Assembly: GCA_900708905.1 (NCBI GenBank)
Contig: CAADRB010000022.1
Location: 855,691 to 919,690 of the forward strand
From: Hymenolepis diminuta
Taxonomy: Eukaryota > Platyhelminthes > Cestoda > Cyclophyllidea > Hymenolepididae
Length of the DNA stretch: 64,000 nucleotides
Reading direction: 5' to 3'
The notes under the pieces were generated by a model. That model saw only the letters and a list, made by a program, of their open reading frames with translations. It made no database searches and had not been told where the DNA came from. The position numbers and the translations under genes were made by a program. Shown in pieces: positions 37,714 to 49,052 of the stretch (the stretch's first letter is position 1; each line of letters opens with the position of its first letter).

Positions 37714-37765
37714 AAGTCACGGATGTCACTAGGTCAGTTCGGATGTGGCCGGTAAGCCACCTCAC
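37714..37765. repeat. Internal third, diverged copy of the inner inverted-repeat end
   Basis: AAGTCACGGATGTCACTAGG followed by GATGTGGCCGGTAAGCCACC parallels AAGTCACTCATGTCGTCAGA followed by GGTGGCAAACAAGCCACC in the right repeat, in the same orientation. It suggests nested or tandem ancestry of the element's interior. Confidence 0.55.
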
Positions 37766-38217
37766 TTGATTGATGCAATCAGTAGTTTTATAGGCGAAAG
37801 TTACTTCTTGAGACATCAATCGTCTACCCTGATGATTGGCAATTATGCGTGCACCTAAGCGCAAAATTGGCCCGCATATGTGAGATAGTTTTTTTGTGGT
37901 TAGCCAGACCTAAATCATTCTGAGTCAAAAGTCGTGAGGTGATATCTGCTATCTCCGGTAAGAAAGAAAAACTGATATGTTACATTAGATTACCCTTTAA
38001 AATTTTATAATATGTTAATTCATTCATGATAGTTAAGTTACGGAAATAATAAAGTATAATCATCAAATTTTCAGAGCTGCAGCTTGTATTTCAAAAGCAC
38101 ACGCGAAAATTGCAAAGAAATTTTGTAATTTTAGTCAATTTGAACTTAGAATTCAGTATTCAATGTGAACAATGTGATTTATTTAATGCATATTGTTATG
38201 ACGTTGTGGTCTATCTG

Positions 38218-38511
38218 GGCCACATCTATCGAATAGATGGAATAAGTCAAGTCACTCATGTCGTCAGATCAGTTTGAAGGTGGCAAACAAGCCACCCTAA
38301 TTTATTATTAAGTAAATTAGGTTTATACACAAAAAATCTCTTTGTTAGATATCAGTCGTCGTCGGAGTCTCGGCGTGATGATAGACATCTGTTTAGGTAT
38401 CTATGTGCAAATACACAAGTACACAGCGAGACCACCTGTGGACACTATAGTGGAGAACCTATCGCTAGTCAATCATTTTTAATCGGGAGGTATTAATAGA
38501 TATCTGTTGGC
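38218..38511 (-). repeat. Right terminal inverted repeat
   Basis: Reverse complement of the left repeat over almost its whole length, ending CTGTTGGC before TA at 38512-38513. The inner 20 bp or so are diverged (GGCCACATC versus GATGTGACC). Confidence 0.9.
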
Positions 38512-39151
38512 TAGAGCACAAATATATTTGTGAGAAAAAGTGTACTCAACTTAAAAGTATCAAATACAAATCAAGTGCAGGGAATGGCATAGACACAAAA
38601 AATGTCGAAATTAATGGCCATCAGAGTACGGGAATTAATACTAAATCCGAATATTTCATAGAATATCATTACATACGGGTGAAAATGTATTTATGTTAAA
38701 AGCCGACATTAGGTTGTCAGTTAACACATTAAGTTCTAAATTCTGCAAGTAATTTACTTCTAGTGCATTTTAATTGGTAAGAAAAAAGAAAAAAGGGAAT
38801 CTAAAAAAGTACTTGCATTAGTAAACATCATCTTGTTAACTATAAAAATTAAAATTAAATATTATATTTTAACAAAGTACTTAATATAACAAAAAAAAAC
38901 ATTTTAAATTTACTCTATCATTTCGACATTTGTTTAATTCAGCAAACTGTGAACCGTAAGTTTTCGTTTTCAGAAAGTCGTTCACTGGGGTAGGGTAAGT
39001 TTATGTTAATGCGTGGATGTTATCTAAAATAGATTTTTTTAAAATTTCAATCCTTTTTGTTCTTTTGTAGAATTTTCAAGTTAGCATTTTGGATAAATTA
39101 TGGAATTTGCATCAAAGGTTACTATCTTTTTCATCTTAATGCCAATTTCAG

Positions 39152-39938
39152 ATTTTTATAGTATTAAGTCCTCAACTTGAGGAAGCGAAGTTATGTGATG
39201 GTATTACGGATCTTCAATTGCAGAATTATCTTATCCCATATCTTCCACTGCATTTATTAGTCGACGACGATTTCATTGCTGGGTTCTGTCATAGGGGTTA
39301 GATACTTATAGTTTTATATGCATTTGTTCTATGATATTTAAGCACTTATTTGATGATTTTTTGTATTGCTATTTCGTTATTTAATATTTTTTGCATTATT
39401 TAGGTGTTGTTGACATTATTCCTTTGGCGCATCACAATGATTTGGAGGTTTTTGTTCGCAAAAGTAATTTTTTTGTCTAAATTCTTATAATTGACAATTC
39501 AGTTAGCAGTTAATAATTGTTGATATTGCAATTCTTTCAAAATGACTATTTAATTTCTTTAATTTCAGATATGCTTACCATCAATATGTCCGCATCTGTA
39601 TATTCTGCATTCGGTCTCGCTGGGGTAAAATTTATGTGTAATAACCGGAAGATGTATCGTAAGTCTTCTTTTTTCTCATTCAATTATTTACTTTTACTCA
39701 TACTACTTAAATTGGTTATTAAGTAGAATAATCTCTTTTAAGATGCTTTGTTATTTAAAAAAAATTGGTGTGGTTTTTGGGGGGTTCTGTGGTTATTTCA
39801 CGTAGCAAACTGGTCTTGCATTCATTTAATTTGTGTGCCTTGATAAACATTGCCGGTTTGGGCATGTCTCAAAATTTGGTTTTCTAGCCAGCAAGGTTTT
39901 CTCCTCTCTGAGTCTGCTAATGCCACACTTCACGTCCA

Positions 39939-39969
<31 letters not shown>

Positions 39970-42900
39970 CTCCGGTGGAATAACCGGTGCTCTGGTTATG
40001 TCCAGCTCAATGTTTGCAGGGCAAAGGCCTTCTCGGTATGTCCTTCTACTTTTAAGGACGTGCTCGATGATTGTGGCCTACCCAAGATGGAAACAGAGCG
40101 GGTGTGGGAGGTGATTCGAGGTCTTTTTGTTGGCGTTTGGTGTTTAGGGCAAGTACGTGCGTACTTGGTAAGAGGTCAATAGTTTCTTGAAGGGATTTTT
40201 TACTTTGATAAGCATTTTGCTGTAAGTATTGAATGAGAGTATAAAATTGGTAATGTTTTATTATAAGAAATCAAAAATGTAAAAGTGACACTTTCATTAA
40301 TGTCGAATCAATTCCCTGTCCCCACCGTCATGTTTCCCAAAGAAGGATTATTAATGATGTGTCAATATTTAAACTATTGATTTGGTTCTTTATTTTTTAT
40401 CTTTGATAAAGCGAAAAAGGCAAAATTTTGAATTAGGGAATATGTAAAACATGTAGTATTAAACTAATTTGTACTAAGAATGACAGGCGTGGCGGTTGAA
40501 TGAAGATTTAAAGAATCTTGATTTATTTTAATTGTTAGGACGTCTATTCATTAATTAAGGAGTTTGATAACTAGCTTCAAGATCAGAAGTCACAAATTTT
40601 GGTCCTTAGAATCGAATTGAGTGATTGTTTATGTTTGCACCACTCGAACTCAATTGATCATTAGATTAAATTGAGAGGTTTGTTGTGTCTATTTTGTAAT
40701 TTGCTTCGTATTTTTTTGATCTCGTTTATTTGATTTCAAATGTTTGTCGGATGTTTATTTACCGAATAATTTTCAAATTAGTAGAAATTCTCTGTACTAA
40801 AAATTCATAAATCTTTCCTGATCCCTAGTTTACCATCTTTTAATTCATTCTAACCGAACCTGGTTGGGTGTTAGATTTAGTAAACAGCTTATTCATGTCT
40901 ATCTCATAGCTTCATTCTTGCTTTTCTTGTTATTCATTTCAAAGAAAAGTATATTGTAGCCACTTTTGAACTCTTATTTGATGTTAATTTGTTGCATTTT
41001 CGGGTCACTTTTCGCTCGCCGAAAAGATTTTGTTGGAGTGCTCTGTGCTACAAATTTATAAGTCTGTTCTGATATCAAATTAACAATATTTTAACTATCG
41101 AATTTCTATCTTAATTGTCGTCAAGCCCCTCTTCATTTTTGGATTTGATTTTACGTTTTTTTAAGGTTATATAATGGCTATCTACTCTGAATCGATAAAG
41201 GTTTGGATTCATTTGTCTTCACAAGTATCTATTCTACAAATAGTTCCAGCGCGATAGAGGAAGGCCCTCAATCCAACTAGCCAATGCAAGGTGGCCACTT
41301 CTTGGTCCTTATTTCCATCTCTCATGCATTAGGGGCTTATGTCCTTTCCTATTTACTCGTCTTATCTATATTATGTGCCTTAATAAATATTTATTTTCAC
41401 CACACTTCCTTCAATGTCATTTTCTAATATATATTTTTATACCCGCTAGACTTCAATATTCACCTCGGTTGGCCAACCTTCAAACGTAATGACAATGCTC
41501 ATATGCGGCTGAGGAACTTCTTCAACAGCGATGAAGTGACCTCAAGACGTCCACCAGGTCCATGTGTAGTACGTTGGGCAGTGAACAAGAATATCGACTG
41601 GACTCGCGCGGAAAATGGAGGTCTCCCTGAATCCCCTCATCCCTTCTCCCTGGCTCGTTTCCTCTCACCCGACTTCCGCATTGTAAGCTATTTTTATGTG
41701 TTTTAATCACGTCCCTGTTTTTACTTATTACGGGCTAAATATTCTTATCAATATATACAGAGCTACAAAGAGTAGGATGCAACCAAAAGATTTAGTTATG
41801 ATAAAATTTTTATGAAATCCATCGGAGAGTGATAAAGAGGTGGCTATAGAAGTTCAATATCGGAGAGGCCGTCTGAATAACCTCACTTTAGGAGTTGATC
41901 GGTACGACTTGGTGAGAAGAGTCAGTCGAGTAAATGTGCTATGGAAATGGGAAACGTAGAAGTCGAGCTCGGGGAAAGATTACACTTGGGTATTTATTGA
42001 CAATACTTAAAAGATAGTATTGGAATGTATTTGAGAATGATGGAGTAGACGCATTGTGTCAAAAATTTTTAAAAAATGGGGGTTGGGGGAGGGAGGGTAG
42101 GAAGTGTTATCTGACGAACGTGTTTGGCAATAAGATCTTGCCGATTGGTAGTGGTTTTGGCTGCATGCAAGGTGTCTAAAATATAAAATCAAGCTACGGA
42201 AACAGTCAATCCTGAAAAACTTGTAAATACTTTATTGGAAAATGCGTCTTAATTTAAATTCTTTAACAAAATATATATTATACTTATCGTTCCTATTGTT
42301 CTTAATAGTATCAATCATTCACAGCTACATAGTATGCGAAATGTGAAGAAAACCGAATCCTAACATCTGAAAGTGGCAATTTTTTAAATCGTCCTGTCCA
42401 GGTTAACTTTCAAAATATGACGAATAAAATGTGGCCTGCTGTGGGAAGTAATGTCCAAATGCCATTATTAGGGCATATCATATAGAAGGGGCAAGTTACT
42501 GTGAAAGGACATAAAGTTTATAGGATGGATGGAGAGATGAAAGTATGAATCAAGAAACGTAAAAACTAGTAAAAATGAGAGAAAGCAGTCATCTTACCAG
42601 CGTGATCACAATCCTCAACCCTGATCTAGCCAATGTTTCGACTTTCTCGTTGGTCCACACTTTGCGTCAGTTTGAGCATTCCAAACTGCGGGCCTACTTT
42701 CGACGTTCTTGTGATTTGTGCGTATACATTTTGTCAATGGTGAGGAGGGAAGGACACGAGGATCACTTGAGGTGTGCATTTCCATCCTGACGTAGCATGC
42801 ATGCTGGAATCTTGAGTAGTTTTGAAAGTTAAACCCCGGCATTCTTAATTACTATTATAACCGAAGTAATGTCTTATGTTTAATCAGCTCCAGATATTTA

Positions 42901-45792
42901 AATGTCGTTCTTAAGCAAATGTTGAAATTGAAAGGGAAAATTTCGGAGATATCATTGTAAATCTGTAAAGGTTCAGTTACTCAAATCTCCACCTTAATTA
43001 GTAAAATCTTTTGCAAGAGAAGTTATATGAAGCAGTTTGAAGCTCAGATGGGTCCCCTTTGCTGCTCCTTTTTTTTCGAAGCTTAGAGAGATTATCATAC
43101 ACGTAAGTAGTATCATTGTCCGTGTCATCTTTATTCCAAATATGAGGTTGTTGAAATATTTCAAATCTTAAACAATTATTGTTTATCTCTCAGAAATGGT
43201 AATAACTGATAAGAATTTTTATACTAGCACATGATCCTTATTTTGCACGCTCGTCGTATCCTCTAAGTTGAAGTACCCAAGTAGTTATGCCCAGCTTGTA
43301 ATTGGTAAGACTGGGCGTACTAATTATTGCTAAGGATCAGTCGTATTCTGCTTTGATTCCTGATCTACAGCTTATTTAAAAATCAATTTTTAATGATATC
43401 AGGTCTTAGTTTTTGAAAAGCTCATTAGCTTTAGTAAAATTCATAAAATTTTAACTAGGTATCGATTACATCCGCCTCTTCGTCGAAGTTAAAGCATAGA
43501 TTGACCGCCCAAACTTCCCATAAAATGTGCTGCTTATTTTTAAAATATTTCAATCTATTGGAAGATCATCTATAATTTAAGTGATCAATTTAGTCTATAT
43601 ATAGTCTGATAGGAAGCTGACAGCAAATTCCAAAGCTACGGTGTAGAAGGGACTTTACAAAGTAGTTATTTAATGAGTAACAATGATTTTTGTTTCTCTC
43701 TAGGCTATTCCCACAGTGGAAGTCTGCAATCTTGAGGCTGGAGCTGAGGTTCCACGATTCGTCGAAGTAAATCTTGAATCAGATCATCCATCGGGTACTT
43801 CTGTGGATCAAGAAGCGGCCCGTGCTGCTCACACCACCCTCCAACAAATGGCTCTTGGCGTCTACCCCGCAAGGTGTGCATCACTCTCATCTACTTATTT
43901 TCTGTTAAGTAGTGTGAATTTTAACATCTCGTTCTCTGTTCTAGTGATAGCTATATGCCACCAATGAACTCACGCCGTGGTTTCTCACCGGAGGATGTTA
44001 TCTGTTTGCGTGGAGCAACTATTCTCACAATTTCTGGCATTTTCACCGTTGAGCAGTGTCAGAAGCTGGAGGAACTTCTCACGTAAGTCCATTTAGGAAA
44101 TCTTGCCAATGAGTGCTCATCGATTAAGGATAGACTTTAGAGGATTTAGTTCATTCTTTAGATGTTTTGCACATGGTTATTTTAAAAAAATTATCTCAGT
44201 GATTTGCTACCATTTAGGGTTTTGTTAAATATCTACTTTTGATTGAACGCATTTCGCCCCGGTTATCTTTTTTTTAAATCTTACTTCTTTAATAATTAAG
44301 AGTGAAAGTGGGTTAATGATTCGTCTTAACCACCCTTATTTGTTTGTAATTCTTGTGCATTTTGATTATAACGTGCATTCGCCTACAATTTGGATGAATA
44401 CATTTCACTGTTGTACGAAGCTCTCGGAGATAGTGGGATTGATACAGCCATCAGAGCTTACTTTCTAGTGAGTTCCATTACGTTATAAACGTCTTTATCA
44501 GTCTCAACTCCCTACTTTCGATTGTAAGGAGACAAAAAAATTGAGATAGAATAATCAACCTCAATCAAATCAGCCACTAAATAAGCTGCGAATGTTGCTG
44601 ATATTAATCTACCAAGGTAATATTTAGGGGTTCAAATAATGAAATATGGAACACTACGTAGTGTAGTATTCAATGCATCCGGAATTCAAATAAGGTGAGG
44701 CTCTTGATTCCCCGATTGCATAATTTCTACTTGGTTCATAGTTTCATCTCATACTAGACAATTTTATTGTTTCCCTCGTTCAGGTGCTTTCTCATGGTTA
44801 AAATTTGAGATAATATTTTGCTTTCTTATGGGCAATAACGATAATATAATGATAACCATAATATTTTAACTTAAATGAACTGGCTTCACGAGAATGTCGT
44901 CATGTGCTTAATTTCCCTTAACCTTCTAGTTTTAAATTCATGCCTGATTGCTCGATATAACTTCAAGTCTTTGGTGAACCATGTAGAAATATTGTGATTG
45001 CATGTATCCCGAGGAGAGGAAAATGATTCTATGTCACCCTTCTAGTTTAGAACTGTTAATATATTCATTTGCGGTCAACATTAGCATTATTGTTAGGTCC
45101 ATTAAACTAAAAGCCATGTTAAGAATATTATTTGGACAAGGGACGTACAGCTTTAAATGCTACATTTATCGAGGATTGTGCGATTTAGGAACCTTGGTCG
45201 CTATTGGCGCCATTTTGTCTATAATGTCTTCATGATTTGAGAACATTCTGCTATAAAGAGAGTTTCGAATATTGAATCTCAATAGCGAAAGCTTATATTT
45301 GTCGACATTTTCGTAATTTCGTATTTCATAAGCCATTTTACATTAGGCTGATAGTAGGAGACATCTGGATTTATCAATTCCAAATGATCAGCTCTACAGG
45401 GCTATTATTAAGCAAAGACTACAATTTGTAACCATTACAGTCAGTATTTTAGTAGCGAAAAATTGAGCAGATTAATATGAACTAACATAGTTCATAATGG
45501 CTTTAACTTTTTATTGATAGATATGAGGCGGCGGTTTTGAGTAATGTTTGTATTTTCTTTGCGTTTACACAGTGATGTGGTGCGCACAAGTCCATCAGAG
45601 AACTCGGTGGCATTTTTCGCAAGTTGTCAGATTGAATCTGACCAGTGCCCTCCGATTACGGAAAAGAAGAAGGACAATCAATCGTCGACCGTCTTCTTCC
45701 AAAAACTCCTTGCCCCCGTTTTCACCTCCTCTCGTCCATATGTACTTGTCGTGGACTTTGCGGCTGACCTCACCTGCATGATTAAAGATTAG
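39152..45792 (+). CDS. RPP40: Ribonuclease P/MRP protein subunit p40 (Rpp40)
   Basis: Rpp40 is a protein subunit of nuclear RNase P and RNase MRP, which mature tRNA 5' ends and pre-rRNA. Exons: 39152-39296, 39404-39463, 39569-39658, 41450-41682, 43704-43873, 43945-44082 and terminal 45573-45792; phases agree throughout. Order-preserving matches to the animal family are LPLHLLVDDDFIAGF (family: PLH then F-I), NMLTINMSASVYSAFGLAG (family L-L-x-D-x-Y then G-x-G), FSPEDVICLRGATILTISGI (family T-I-T-G-F) and ENSVAFFASCQIESDQCPP, the family's typical DHCPP-type end but here with about 30 extra C-terminal residues. Roughly 330 residues are assigned against about 360 in human. Missing are the N-terminal 40 or so residues (a possible exon with ATG at 39101) and a stretch before the last exon, perhaps near 44390-44470. 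The ATG and complete structure are therefore unresolved. Confidence 0.75.
39930..40175. other. GC-rich block in the long RPP40 intron
   Basis: Within the 1.8 kb intron 39659-41449, this block stands out by base composition and lacks family F words. CTCCGGTGGAATAACCGGTGC is partly palindromic. No open frame or RNA gene was recognised. It may be a remnant of another mobile element. Confidence 0.3.
41683..43703 (+). other. Intron of RPP40
   Basis: Donor GTAAGC at 41683 and acceptor TTCTCTCTAG at 43694-43703. It contains a strong G-quadruplex motif at 42078-42097. The overlapping 71-codon (plus, 42575-42790) and 75-codon (minus, 42615-42842) frames share a GC-richer patch but neither is recognisable. 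Confidence 0.55.
42078..42097 (+). other. G-quadruplex motif
   Basis: GGGGG, TT, GGGGG, A, GGG, A, GGG: four G runs with loops of one or two bases on the transcribed-sense strand of an RPP40 intron. Confidence 0.8.
44083..45572 (+). other. Last RPP40 intron interval, probably with an unassigned exon
   Basis: The flanking exons are phase-compatible if joined directly (AC plus T gives Thr), but about 40 family residues would then be absent. An open stretch at about 44390-44470 (YNLDEYISLLYEALGD...) ends at a GTGAGT donor yet has no convincing acceptor. A family F copy lies at 44675-44840. Confidence 0.45.
44675..44840 (+). repeat. Dispersed repeat family F, 3' part
   Basis: Well-preserved right half: GGAATTCAAATAAGGTGAGG, CTCTTGATTCCCC, TTGTTTCCCTCGTTCAGGTGC, then TTTCTCATGGTTAAAATTTG. 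Confidence 0.55.
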
Positions 45793-45824
45793 GAAGAGAG
45801 GACGATTTGATGCTAATAAACAGG

Positions 45825-45830
45825 TCTATT
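45825..45830 (+). terminator. Polyadenylation signal of RPP40
   Basis: AATAAA 33 nt after the TAG stop at 45790-45792, at a plausible distance for a short 3' UTR. Confidence 0.5.
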
Positions 45831-46554
45831 TGTGTTTATATACTACTGATTTTTATTTTATTGTATGTGGTAGTTACATCTGACATTTTATAAAAGTATT
45901 ACTCTTGTCCGCTTTTTAAGTTATTGGGATCTGTTTGGAACACTAAGTCTATTTTGGATGTGAGGAAATAAGTATATAAAGAGGGACAATGGATTTTGGA
46001 CTGAAATCTGAACGATCTCTATTTATAGAAGTTATGAATTAAACTCGTCTATTTGATCATCTATTCCTAGCATAAAAAGATACTAATTTGCCCGACTTCT
46101 GAGATTTGGAATCATCATTATCTGTTAGAAAGCCGATTGGAATATTTTGTACATCCGAGCGAAACTTATAAGCTACATCCCTTGTTCACTGGATTATCGA
46201 TTATTGGATTCTTATGCTCACACCTCGATGTTTAAGGCCGTCGGTGAAGCTTTTATTGGCCAATCTGGGAGCTAATCATCTACAACGTGTCCAATTCTAA
46301 ATAAACAAATTTATATCTTTAATAAAAAGCTGTTGTTTGACCTACAGGTAATCTCCTAAGGGCCTGAATAACCGTAGTCTTATAAAAATTATCTGTAAGA
46401 TTGCAGCAAATGGAAGTTTGAAATGTCAAATTGGAAGGTTTATATTCGTTAACTGGTGAATTGGTCAGAGAATAATTTATGGAAAAGTTTGCAAAGGATG
46501 AATGATACAGATAGCTGACTTTTATTCACTTTCTAATTATCAAAGTTGAGGAAA

Positions 46555-48160
46555 TTTGTTGGCTTTGGTAGCTCAAACCTGATGTGATGCAGGTGTTCAG
46601 TGATAGAGCGAGATTTGGTTGTTGAATACCTATAAGAAATCTATCCGCGCTTACTAGAACATCAACCACAATAAAATGACTTTTGGAGAAGGGAAGTGTG
46701 CGTGGATTTTCTGTTATGGTTTCTAAGCAAATGAGTGTGGCATGAGAAGGCAATGGCGAAAAGGTCATCGTCAAAGCCCAGACAATCCATGAGTCGACAG
46801 ATGAGTCCCTTGTTCTGTTAAAAGTTGTTTGAAGATTTGTGCTAAAATCATATGATATCGTGACACCGAACTTTCCTTAGCAATTAAATGAAATAGTTCA
46901 ATACATCATGCAACAAAGAATTTAATTTACAGCCTGATGATTTCAAGATCCAGTAAGACTTTAATTCTTGATTTATCATTAAATCCCCCAAACATTGCTT
47001 AAACTGTTTCTACCATCCCTTATGCTTAGATGCTCTCCATGATTATGGTTCTATAGTAGACTAATGGTCAATGGAACTACTTTAGGATTTCGACCGGGTT
47101 AGCTTTAGAGAAATCCCGTTAAAATGATTTTTCCAAGGCAAGCAGGAAGACTAAGAGTTGAGTAGATAGAGAGGGTATATTTGATCGTAAAGAGTAGGAG
47201 GGGTAAGATAGGAATTAAAATTTGGAAGGGTAAGGTGTAATCGCTAGCACAGCGTGAGCGGATGCAAGTTTAGGGTACAGTGAGCAACCAAAAGTGTTTC
47301 AACCGGGCAAAAAGAGTAATCATACCATCCAAGTTTGGACGTAATTTCTCGCACGTAGAGTGGATCAACTTTAGGTCGTTTGAGAGGATTGTGGTCATCA
47401 TAGAAAGATGGCCACTTCATCTCAGCCCTTATACTCTTTATAAATCATGACTCCTATTTCTATCTTTCATAAATCTTTTAGAATTTATGCTCTTTCATAT
47501 TAATGGTCTTTAATATACAGCACGCATAATAGAGTATTCTTGTCCATTGTCCGTTTTAGCACCCTTTTTCGTCTGATGAACAATCAGCAAAAAAAATGAA
47601 ATTACACAATTCGAACAGTGCAGACGTATGAGTCAAAATATGTGTTCGATATGTGAGTGCGATAATTCCACTCATCATTATACCTCATTGAAAAAGTAAC
47701 TTGTTTATTAAATGTGGATTTTTCCTGGGAAAAAAGATTGGTTTCGTCAAAGGTCCATATAACGATTTCAATAGTGACTTTGTGTAGATGGACATCGGTA
47801 CACACCCATTGAGCTTAATGGTTAATCGCACTAGGATCGGTTAATAAAGGATGTGAGTGCCAAAATTCGAGTTCGGAACCACCACAGATTTACTTAATTT
47901 TCTTCAACTAAAAAATCATTCTTTATCAATTTTATGTATCTTACTTTTCCAATTCATTGAAATAGCACAGCTTATCTAAACAACTCAATTATTTATCACG
48001 AGTTGCTAGTAAATAACACTAATAAAGAGGATTATATGTAAGTGAAGAATTGCACTTGAAACGATTAACGTTGAATATTTCTAATCGTAATTGAGTTATT
48101 AAATCGAATTTTAAGTATTTGTCTCTCTGTGGAAATGGTAAAAGAAGGTGCAACGGTTTT
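46555..48160 (-). repeat. Copy L3 of the duplicated unit, downstream part
   Basis: Its reverse complement matches L1 (7430-8260) in order and also the 3' flank of L2. A frame at 47602-47805 (minus) is open for 67 codons (TIEIVIWTFDETNLFSQEKS, then FSMRYNDEWNYRTHI). L1 keeps a recognisable but interrupted version (EKSAFNKQ, YNVEWN), suggesting an old coding sequence in the unit. About 700 bp between 46700 and 47400, including a family F copy at 46925-47100, are extra relative to L1 and look like later insertions. Confidence 0.6.
46925..47100 (+). repeat. Dispersed repeat family F copy nested in L3
   Basis: Family words AAGACTTTAATTCTTGAT, a pyrimidine-rich stretch, CTTAGATGCTCTCCATGATTATGG and ACTACTTTAGGATTTCG occur in order. 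It interrupts the L1/L3 alignment. Confidence 0.45.
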
Positions 48161-48164
48161 GTTC

Positions 48165-48520
48165 CGTCAATTTTATTATATTTCCACGTACGTGGTTCTC
48201 TGCAAGGCACATATTTCGTGGCCTTTTTGTGGCTGTAAACATCGTGATTTATGGTGGTTCGTTTACTTGTCGGTTGCCACAACTCACCAGAGAATTGTGT
48301 TCACCTGAGTAGAAGTCTTCCGGTTTTCTGAATCCAAATTTGATCCCAAGACGTGATCTGAAAAGAAAATGTGTCGCAATGTCATTTATGGTCAGACGTA
48401 ATGATCAAATAGTAACATTCTTACCAGTTAGAGAGATGTGACTTTTCTTCCTTATCAAGGTCAGCTCGTGCACTTTTGTCCCTACCATTCCGTTTTACGC
48501 CTAACACCTCTCTCCCCATA
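48165..48520 (-). pseudogene. Broken paralogue of the lysine-rich gene
   Basis: Read on the minus strand, the DNA follows 30925-31258 of the intact gene in order: GGCGTAAAACGGAATGGTAG against GGTGTAAAACGGAGTAGTCA, then the near-identical GACCTTGATAAGGA, CACATCTCTCTAAC, GACTTCTACTCAGG, and GTTGTGGCAACCGACAAG against CTGTGGCAACCGGCAAAG. The tail peptide survives as LWQPTSKRTTINHDVYSHKK. A stop soon after the Lys/Arg-rich part and frame changes break the coding sequence unless the GTAAGA...TTTTCAG segment (about 48360-48425) is spliced out, which I consider less likely. The 5' exons are not visible; a family F copy lies upstream. Confidence 0.65.
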
Positions 48521-48639
48521 GAGAATATTTCGACTGAATCTCTGATGTGGCCGCTCGAGACTTTCTAAGGCGGTTAACCTCAAAATTACACAAAAAGGAC
48601 ATCAAGAAAAAGACATTGTTCCGTAATGCGAGGAACACT

Positions 48640-48800
48640 CCTATTTGAATTCTGGGACGCGAGTAACTATTGTACAACTCGAAACCAAACGTAAAACACA
48701 GTAAGACTCTCAACGTCTTCTTAACCCCCTTATCCCTTAATGGACTGTTTAGTGTTACCCTATTTTTGTTGCTTTCCTATAATGAAAAAGATTTTTCTTG
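48640..48800 (+). repeat. Dispersed repeat family F copy
   Basis: ATTCTGGGACGCGAGTAACT, TACAACTCGAAACC, AAGACTCTCAACGTCTTCTT, then GTTACCCTATTTTTGTTGCT follow the family order. It lies upstream (minus sense) of the broken paralogue. Confidence 0.5.
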
Positions 48801-48990
48801 CTTTTCCTGAGTTATAACCATAATCGGGCCTAAGTAAGTAATATAAAAGCGCGCATAATTTCCTCATCAAACATAAACAACTTTGATATGAAACTATTTA
48901 ACTACGTCGTTTCTAATTCCACTACTCTCCCACCACTCTCAACATCAAAATCAACAGAGGGGAAAAAACTACAGTATCACAGATATAAAA

Positions 48991-48996
48991 TTTAAT
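48991..48996 (-). terminator. Possible polyadenylation signal of ECM29
   Basis: ATTAAA on the minus strand about 100 nt after the stop codon. It is a common variant signal; no canonical AATAAA is seen nearer. Confidence 0.3.
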
Positions 48997-49052
48997 TGAG
49001 TGAAAGCGTTCATGATTTTTGACGAAAAAACCGGGGAAAGAGTCAACACGCT

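Larger units (their letters stand above)
36276..38513. mobile_element. Non-autonomous DNA transposon with long terminal inverted repeats
   Basis: Two inverted copies of about 296 bp (36278-36573 and 38218-38511) flank a 1.64 kb interior. The outer 270 bp or so differ at only one position that I could find (CCAGCAG versus CCAACAG near the tip). The flanks read TA/GCCARCAG and CTGTTGGC/TA, consistent with a TA target-site duplication as in Tc1/mariner-type and some other cut-and-paste elements. The interior has no recognisable transposase; its longest frame (37514-37864, minus, 116 codons) looks non-coding, so the element is probably mobilised in trans. Near-identity of the ends implies recent insertion or ongoing conversion. 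Confidence 0.85.

Noticed and set aside
37514..37864. 116-codon frame inside the transposon as a possible transposase
   Set aside because: No catalytic DDE/DDD pattern or DNA-binding motif visible, and it overlaps the diverged internal repeat copy.
47805..47880. Apparent tRNA A/B boxes (GAGTTCGGAACC) in L3 and in L1
   Set aside because: The match sits inside the longer duplicated unit, which also extends into coding-like sequence, so the B-box resemblance is probably incidental.
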